Origin: Pholiota molesta
Lineage: Eukaryota; Basidiomycota; Agaricomycetes; Agaricales; Strophariaceae
DNA length: 64,000 nucleotides
Reading direction: 5' to 3'
NCBI GenBank assembly: GCA_014925825.1
Contig: JACGCK010000002.1
Location: 434,001 to 498,000, forward strand
Part shown: one piece after another, positions 57,651 to 64,000 of the stretch
Position numbering within the stretch: the stretch's first letter is position 1
Layout of the letters: every line of letters begins with the position of its first letter
Position numbers and translations under genes: made by a program
The notes under the pieces: generated by a model
What the model saw: only the letters and a program-made list of their open reading frames with translations
Told to the model about the DNA's origin: nothing
The model's database searches: none

Positions 57651-58250
57651 TAAACCCACTCTTTTTCGTTCATGGGTTATCTCTTCTCACCTATTAGATT
57701 TAGTATAGACCTCTCACTACTATGGAACTCCAATACTGGCCTGTTCAATCGCTTCACCGCCACCAGTGAACTCATTCGGATGCCTGGAATCAAAGGGCTC
57801 ATGGATAGTGAAATATTCCACCGATGCCAATCATCAATGCTTCTGTAAAAAGCTGACTCTGATGGCAAGATGATCACAACTTGATGCGCAAACCATATAT
57901 CAGATTGAGAAAATTATCAACTTCGAAACTGTCTGCAATACGCTCTCTGATGCAGGCTTGGCCATTATCTCATGTTTCCTGAGGGATGATGAGAAACCAG
58001 TGTGTATTTGTTCATTGCTTTGTCCACGGATATTTATAATTGACAGAAGGGTGTTCATCAAGTGTGTTTATGTCTGCCAGTTGTCTAGGTGGCTGTTTGT
58101 GACTACGAGGTCTCCCGATCGGTGGCTGGAGTGCATCTGTGTCCGAGTCGTTACTAGTTATCAGAGGCCGCAACTCAGCAAGTCCTCTCTTTCGGAGTCT
58201 TCTACACCCCTTCACGGATATGTACTGATGTCGCTTGCATCGGGTTTTGA
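57651..58250. other. Intergenic, 600 bp
   Basis: Same-strand spacer between PABA synthase and the membrane protein gene. Only unsupported short ORFs on either strand. Confidence 0.5.
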
Positions 58251-60450
58251 ATGAGCCCGAGACGCAAAGTTCAGACGCGATTGTTACATACAAGAGGAAG
58301 TGGGGTAGAAACTGTCAATTTTATCCATTCTTCTTCCCATTACATTACCTTGGACACATCTTTCCCTTTCTTTTCTTCTCTTTCGGACGACTCTGGTTCA
58401 GTCAACATTACTTGTCCCTTTCATCTGACAAATTTTTGCCTATTCCTGTCCTTTGTGCTGCTGGCTTGGAGCGTCGTGACCAGCAAATATCCTGGTGAGT
58501 GATTATACCTTGGGTAATGGTACTTTCTCTTTGAACACCCACATTATCTATTTTCTAGATCTCACATACAGATGCCCACCTTTAATTGGGCCTCATGTTG
58601 GGATGGGTGCTTTTGGACTATCGACTGTAGCGACAGTGCAGCATTTATCGTCACACCTTTCTTGCAGCCGGTAAGATTTACCCAGTCAATACAATATTGT
58701 CCCTCACTATATACTTGATGTTTAGTCTTTTTTATTCAACTGGGATCCGCGGCCTGTCCCTGTGCCTGTTACAGGTTATCTCTTTCCTGGTTTTTATTTA
58801 ATTATTCTCATTCTAACGTGGACGACCTTCAGAACAATGCGAAACGATTCAGATAACATGGGATCGGAGCAATCAACTTGGGTATGATATCTTAGTTTGA
58901 GCGAAGCACTATGTTGACTGGCGGAAATTTACAAATTCCAGTCCAAATCCAACCGCACCTTATTACCTTCAAATTTACACTTCGTAAGTCCTATTGCTCG
59001 AAATATGTAGTTTGGCAAAGAGAAAACATTAAATCCCTCATTATTAGGACTTTCATTCAACCTTTTGTAATTCCAGCGGGCGATGGCCTTAGTTTTGTAA
59101 GTTTCATAATTATATGCACATCATGATGTATATTTTGACAAGCAGATCGCATTAGAACTATACAGTTCCATTCGGCCCAGGCACATTAGTACGTTGAAAT
59201 TTTTATGCGATACTAAACAATTAATCCAAACTTCATATTTTCTAGTACCAGATCTGCATGGTATAGACTTATACAACTTAAATACATAATGCTCTCTACT
59301 GACACCATAATCGCATCCACCAGTTCGATAAGTTTGGTAACACTGGAGGTTGTCAGAACACATATTCGGTCATCGCCCCCAGTACCCCTGCAACTTGTCA
59401 GAACGTCACTTTCGTGCCCCAACTGGATGTAACTGCCACAGTTGATAATGGACCCATGTCGCAGTTCGGCTTTATTGATCAGGTTGGTCTCAAAATTACC
59501 ATCATAAAATCGCATTTTCATTTGGAATATAATATCAGTGCACAGATATTTCTCTTCAGCCGACGAGCGGAACTCCCCCCTTTACCCTCACGGTATAGTA
59601 TACATTCTCGAACAAAATGATTAAAAAATACTGAACGGCATGAGTGATAGGTTGCCCCAGCTCTCCACCCTCCTTATAACATCACATCCTTTGACATGAA
59701 GCCAATCAATTGGACTCTCAGCCTCAACTGGGCGATGCCTTTTTTTATCAGTCTCGTAGACTCCAAGGGTAGCATGTGGTCTAATGGCCCTCTTCACGCC
59801 GGAGGAGGAGGATCCGTGGCATGTCTTGCCGGTAACATAACATCTAGGTGAGTGTCATACCATTTTCCTTCATTCAGCATTTTTTAACAGCCTCGGCATT
59901 CAGTCGGGATGTAAAAGCCCCCATCGCCGTTGGAGTGAGCTTCCTCAGCTTATTTGTTGGCATTGCCCTGGGGGTAGCTGGTTTCTCCATGTTTTTGAGA
60001 CGGCGCTCGCGCAGTTTTGTGAAACTGCAGGATTCTACGTCGCTGGAGAGTCAGATCAATCCGTTCCAAACCTACGAAGAAGGATCGTCTTCAGGCCAGA
60101 CACAAGTTTATGTGGTCCATCACGACGACAGAGGAGTACCTCCAGTCACCATCCTACACAATGAACAGACAGAAATAGTCGAGCTTCCACCTAGCTATCC
60201 TGAATACTCGCGAGCGCAAAGCAAAGCACTAGCACTTAGCAGCCTGAGAGATATTGGGCGTAGCCGCAGCTTGAGTGCCGCCTCCAGTACTTCCCCTATT
60301 GTTTCACCTTCAAATGATTCTGACGCGGCGCCAGACCATGTGGAGCTGCATTATGGTGCCCACCGTTCTCGGGGACCACTAGGGCTACATCAAACACGTC
60401 AGACCGGCAGTCTCCCAACGAAATCTTCTCTGACACCGGAATCTTCATAG
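58251..60450 (+). CDS. Type I membrane protein with Cys-containing ectodomain, basidiomycete family
   Basis: No named family recalled, but the style is common in agaricomycetes. Exons that keep phase are 58726-58774, 58833-58881, 58942-58983, 59048-59096, 59156-59188, 59246-59260, 59324-59482, 59539-59592, 59651-59847 and 59904-60450. Upstream, a segment to 58494 ends in a hydrophobic stretch (LFLSFVLLAWSVVTS) that could be a signal peptide, and 58559/58572-58670 is a further exon; their junction is unresolved. The ectodomain shows two similar units: EQCETIQITWD..PYYLQIYTS with IPAGDGLSF and YQICMFDKFGNTGGCQN, then CTDISLQPTSGTPPFTLTVAP. A single membrane helix (VGVSFLSLFVGIALGVAGFSMF) follows, then RRRSR and a 165-residue Ser-rich cytosolic tail with PPSYPEYS, a PPxY motif that could recruit a WW-domain ubiquitin ligase. 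Surface sensing is a guess. Confidence 0.68.
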
Positions 60451-61026
60451 ACGGTGTCTGCAACCTAGGTAAAGCTGACACGCCTGAAGGCTTGGACGTT
60501 TTTAAATTTCTTTATTCTTTTTCTAAATTTCTTTGGTTCGCGGTTTATATGATTCCTTGTTGTAATTTGTTGTAGTTATAGCTATGCTATTTCTTGTATT
60601 CGTAGAAACTTATGTTTGGTAAATGTAGTTATGTATGTATGCAAGTACCTTGAAAAAGAAAAAGAAAAAATTTTGGCGCCAACGTAGGTGCATTTGGCGC
60701 GCAACTTAGTAAATCAACTTGAACCGCAGTGATCATGATGGCAAAATTAATCAGGCACTCCAGGACGCTACTTGTGCCCACCGCGAGCCATTGGGTAATA
60801 TGCACCAATCATTTCGGCAAACATATGCATAGCCTGAGCGTTGAACTTATATTTGGATTGGACTGCAACTTGTCCCAATTGACATATTCGAAGCCTTTCT
60901 ATCCAAGTACACCTGTCCCTGGACATGTCCATGCACCATTCGCTCCTTTCATCATCATGATTGTACCGACAGAAGGGTGAGTACTGAGCACACTAACCTT
61001 TGTCTCATGTCGCAGTCTGCTAAGTT
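60451..61026. other. Intergenic, 576 bp
   Basis: The 3' flank of the membrane protein gene with an A-rich tract (60651-60670) and the upstream region of the DUF6593 gene. An ORF at 60729-60980 begins with repeated Met but matches nothing known. Confidence 0.5.
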
Positions 61027-62074
61027 ATGGACCGACGTAGATTGGCCTCGGATTCGAAACAGCATCTACCACTGAATGTACCTAAGGGGCTAAGAGTAAG
61101 AGAGGATTCACTGGGAGAAGGCTCATCCACTATTACTACGTCAAATACCTCATCAACATTACCACCCCCACGGTAGGCTACGACTCGCATTTTGCAGTGT
61201 TGCATATGCTTGTTTAGTTATAGAACCTAACAATTTGTCAACCTTTACAGATACCTTGAAGAGCATCCCAAAACCCAGATAACCTATGATTTTGTTCCTC
61301 AGACGAATACACCCAATAGCATGATTATGTATCCTCCAAAATTTCTTAGAAGCCATTATCCGACATATCACATCTCTGTCAACATGAACGTCTTCACTCC
61401 ATTTTCATATATTACAACTGTGCGAAGGGACAGCTGCGATGGCGAAGTGGTTGGTGACTTTGAGTATGCTTTATCATATCTATTGCCCAGCATAGAGTCT
61501 CATAGTCTCATATACTTTCTTGCAGGATGGGCATCGCCGGTTTGCGAAGACCTAACACCGTTTGCTTGAGAGGCTACGAGTGTCCAATCGATGAAATGCT
61601 AGAAGTTAACACTAAGATGTTCCGGGGAGGAACGGTGAGCAGTTGCCGTTACTATTCAAGGAATGGGGTCTCTCAATTTGTCCTTGATCAATCTCTCAAG
61701 ACATATCTATGGAGAAGTAGAAAGGGAGAATCCGGCCCAAAAAGCGATATAGTCGATTTTTGTTGGGAAGAGATGTCGTTTGCGACCACGTCGACATTAT
61801 CAGTGAGTGCTTTATTGTTGATCCTATGTAGAGCTTGCCCATTCTCAAGATTGGATAGTGTTACCTTGGCAGAGAAAAAACCGTCGTGAATCTCCTTGCT
61901 AAGTTCATGCCTTCAACGTTACCGCGCCGGCCAGGCCGACCTCCAAATCGAACACGGATGGACGTAACACCCAAAGGTCATGATTTTCTCGACGAAATTG
62001 TGATATCGATGCTTATTGTCGAGCGGATGCGTACATCACCTTCAGCACTGAAGGATTTGCCACTTCCATGCTAA
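61027..62074 (+). CDS. DUF6593-type basidiomycete protein
   Basis: A family restricted to agaricomycetes, with no known function, often found near sexual-development or stress genes. Exons 61027-61172, 61251-61463, 61526-61802 and about 61875-62074 give about 278 residues if one A is restored in the A6 run 61875-61880. Domain features are YITTVRRDSCDGEVVGDFEMG (the 'TTIRR..G..vge.e' start), a NGVSQFVLDQSLKTYLWR strand pair and the C-terminal HDFLDEIVISMLIVERMR helix. The DUF6593 call rests on this pattern from memory. An alternative reads through 61803-61874 without splicing, which also needs the extra A. No signal peptide or membrane segment is present. Confidence 0.65.
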
Positions 62075-62231
62075 GGGAATTCTTTTGAATTCAATAATTA
62101 CTAGGTTATTAGATATGTTGCGTCTTCATATAATACATGGACTTTACGTTTATGCCAAGAGAGCAATATGTTGCAGTTCACTATGGATTTCGGAATCAGT
62201 TGAACAGGAATAGCTAGAGTGGATGCATTAC

Positions 62232-63539
62232 TTACTTTCGAACTTGTTGTCCAACCTTCATTGGTGGATACAATGTTTCATCTCCTTCAGATTTGCCGGC
62301 TTTGATATGTTCAGCACGCAGTTGTCTTGCTCTGTCGTTCAGGACAGGGATTGGAATAAGATCATAGTCAGAGGACAAGTGCCAGAAAAACGTCGAGGAG
62401 ATACGAATGAGAGGTCGCTCAGGAATGCCTCTTTCCTCTTTTCAATGACCTAAAAGAAGAGTTAAGATAAATTGCAAGCTACTAGTCAACAGACCGACCG
62501 CTAAAGTTTGGTCATTTACAACGACTTCATGGAAGCCCGCTTTGATGAGACCACCAGTGATATGCTCTAATTGTTTTCCAGCTTGGACAAGCAAATTATT
62601 GCCTGGAGGAATTTTGACGGGTATACGTTTGCCTGTGTTCCTTGCCCAAACATGCAAGCCAGGGTAGCGAGATCGTCCATGAATGGTCAAAAAGTTGAGG
62701 TCAGAATGGAATCCAGCCAGGATGGTATCTTTCTTGCCATACTTGACTAGATCAGAGGCAGTAGGAGCCAGCAAATGTGGTCTGCGAGAATAATTTAATT
62801 TGGAAGGTGGTGATGAACTCAAAATAAACTAACCCATAGCGTCCTGCCTTGCTGAACGTTTCAGTGGGAATACCAAGGCCAATGGCGACCATATCTGCAA
62901 AGTCCGAGACGCTATAATCTTTACGTTAGACAACGAAGTGGAAAGGATGGACGATATCACGTACGCGCCCTTCATAGATTTCCCCCATTTCTCCATTGTG
63001 ACCGGCCATCTTTTCTTCAAAGTGGGCGCGTCTGGTACGACATTCGGGGCGTTCAATCCAGGAAATTCAGTGGCATATGGAGGGACCTCGTTCATTTTCC
63101 AGAAGAAGCGGCATTTTGGATCAGGAGCATGAGCAGAGATGTCCAGAGGCCGCTCGGATGGCTCCAACGCCTCAATAATTCTCAGGCAAGGCGCATCCGC
63201 GGCACACTTGGGCTTCTCGGTGTTCTCCAAGGTGACGCCGACCTGATAACCAAGCTCTGGGCGTTCGTCCTTCTTTAAGTCCTCATGCGGCTGAGCAAAG
63301 TAGTCTTCGATTAAATCAAGGAAAGTTGAGTTATCGTCTTCGGAGACGCGAGAGTCGTGTAGAACAAGAGCACCGTAGATGATAAGTGCATCAGCGGCCT
63401 GGTATATTCCGATAGATTAGGACAAAAGGGAATCAATTCCGTGAGACTGGCTCAGTACCTTCTTGCACTCCTGGATCACGGCCTCGGAGTCGCGCGGTCC
63501 AGCCAGAAAAAGATCGAGGTCAATGACAGGGAGGTCCAT
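62232..63539 (-). CDS. 2-oxoglutarate/Fe(II) dioxygenase, isopenicillin-N-synthase-like
   Basis: Five exons (63459-63539, 62965-63398, 62834-62911, 62499-62781, 62232-62449) give 364 residues with one base restored at CC 62428-62429 (plus strand). The double-stranded beta-helix core has the iron ligands His and Asp in GFHSDLNFLT and the distal His in QLEHITGG, plus an upstream N-terminal domain starting MDLPVIDLDLF as in IPNS/DIOX proteins. The Arg of the usual RxS 2-oxoglutarate clamp is seen only after the restored frame (RPLIRISSTFFWHL). Substrate is unknown; plant-like flavonoid or hormone roles should not be assumed. The tail YPPMKVGQQVRK is typical of the basidiomycete branch. Divergent from UBC12 with 217 bp between starts. 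Confidence 0.85.
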
Positions 63540-63756
63540 GGAGGTATGTGGGGGCAAAAGGAGTAGAGGAGAGAACAGAGAAGCTATCTTGGCAGGTTGC
63601 CCGAGCCATACGCAGAAAGGAAGAGAACATGTGGGATGGAAACACAGCCACCATCTGGGGAACCGCAATTGAAGCGTCTTTGTGACTTGTTACTATAGTC
63701 CTTGCCTCCGACCACCACCTTGCTTCACACACGACCCCCACATACCAACCATCACA
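63540..63756. promoter_or_regulatory. 217-bp bidirectional promoter, 2OG dioxygenase / UBC12
   Basis: Only 217 bp lie between the two start codons, so transcription in both directions must start here. No TATA-like element was evident. Shared regulation is an inference from spacing. Confidence 0.5.
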
Positions 63757-64000
63757 ATGATCAAGGCAAGCCCTGCTATTTCCCTCTCGAAGATCTAAGG
63801 CTGACATCTCTTTGATACCCCTTTAGATCTGGAGCATGAAGAAGAACGAGGATGCGGCGGCCAAGAAGAAACCCAAGACTAGTGCCGCTCAAATTCGAGT
63901 CCAGAAAGGTAACCTTTCGTCTAGTAAGATTTCTGTAACGATCCACTTATTGATCTGCATACAAGATTTGACCGAACTCGACCTGCCGTCGACGATGCGC
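63757..64000 (+). CDS. UBC12: Ubc12, NEDD8/Rub1-conjugating enzyme (3' end cut by window)
   Basis: E2 enzyme that passes NEDD8/Rub1 to cullins. The first exon is just 9 nt (63757-63765, MIK), then 63827-63908 and 63966 onward. The N-terminal extension IWSMKKNEDAAAKKKPKTSAAQIRVQK followed by DLTELDLPSTM is diagnostic of Ubc12: the Met-Ile/Leu-Lys start docks in the E1 APPBP1-UBA3 groove. The active-site Cys lies beyond the window. The first intron has a GC donor (AAG|GCAAGC..TTAG). Together with the F-box gene it places Skp1-cullin-F-box ligase parts in the same neighbourhood, probably by chance. Confidence 0.93.

Noticed and set aside
60729..60980. ORF with repeated Met start upstream of the DUF6593 gene
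   Set aside because: No family resemblance, no conserved composition and no splice partner; treated as non-coding.
16800..63540. A secondary-metabolite cluster built on the FAD monooxygenase and 2OG oxygenase
   Set aside because: The two oxidases are 46 kb apart with housekeeping genes between and no PKS, NRPS, terpene cyclase or transporter is present.

Overview
The window is nuclear DNA from a basidiomycete fungus, most likely an agaricomycete. It is packed with multi-exon genes whose introns are mostly 45-65 nt with GT..AG ends and a CTRAY-like branch site. It carries lineage-typical families (a DUF6593 protein, a basidiomycete-style type I membrane protein, a solo F-box protein) next to conserved eukaryotic housekeeping genes. 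No CRISPR, insertion sequence, rRNA or convincing tRNA was seen. All exon maps were made by hand from splice signals, codon phase and remembered family motifs.

Layout: 1-6 kb has the 3' part of translation elongation factor 2, an RRM-like protein and a beta-trefoil lectin-like protein. 6.5-12 kb has a Wss1-type DNA-protein-crosslink protease, an Efm3-type EF2 lysine methyltransferase, mitochondrial ribosomal protein mS45/Bot1 and an NR2C2AP-like protein. 12-17.5 kb has a tyrosine phosphatase, a quinone oxidoreductase and a FAD monooxygenase. 18-23 kb is one 16-exon Ubp2-like ubiquitin hydrolase. 24-30 kb has a PB1 protein and an F-box protein. 30-36 kb has Utp17/WDR75 and a SAM methyltransferase. 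36.7-43 kb has a GNL1-type permuted GTPase, a rhamnogalacturonan acetylesterase and an unidentified coiled-coil gene. 43-51 kb has Vta1, Rgp1, Pop3 and dCMP deaminase. 51-58 kb has Tti1 and a bifunctional 4-amino-4-deoxychorismate (PABA) synthase. 58-64 kb has a type I membrane protein, a DUF6593 protein, a 2OG-Fe(II) oxygenase and the start of Ubc12.

Most neighbours alternate as divergent pairs (102-240 bp between start codons for EFM3/mS45, NR2C2AP/PTP, RGP1/POP3, 2OG-oxygenase/UBC12) and tail-to-tail pairs (as little as 32 bp for DCD1/TTI1). Themes recur: translation and ribosome production (EF2, EFM3, UTP17, mS45, POP3), ubiquitin/NEDD8 and endosomal traffic (UBP2, F-box, UBC12, VTA1, RGP1), and genome/nucleotide maintenance (WSS1, DCD1, TTI1). 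This is a broad housekeeping neighbourhood, not a biosynthetic cluster.

The main thing to know when using this sequence: about 20 reading-frame breaks occur, every one I could judge is a loss of a single base, and those I could place fall beside a run of identical bases or beside a base that would form one. At least ten crowd into 53.8-57.1 kb (TTI1 and PABA synthase) and others into the PB1 gene, while long genes such as UBP2 and UTP17 have none. Consensus errors explain this better than gene death. After allowing for them, several real oddities remain: a 6-nt micro-exon in WSS1, a 15-nt exon in the membrane protein gene, apparent 25-nt and 32-nt introns, two GC-AG introns, a stop-free 48-nt intron and a tyrosine phosphatase with Gly in place of the usual His before the catalytic Cys. 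No clearly new multi-gene system was found.
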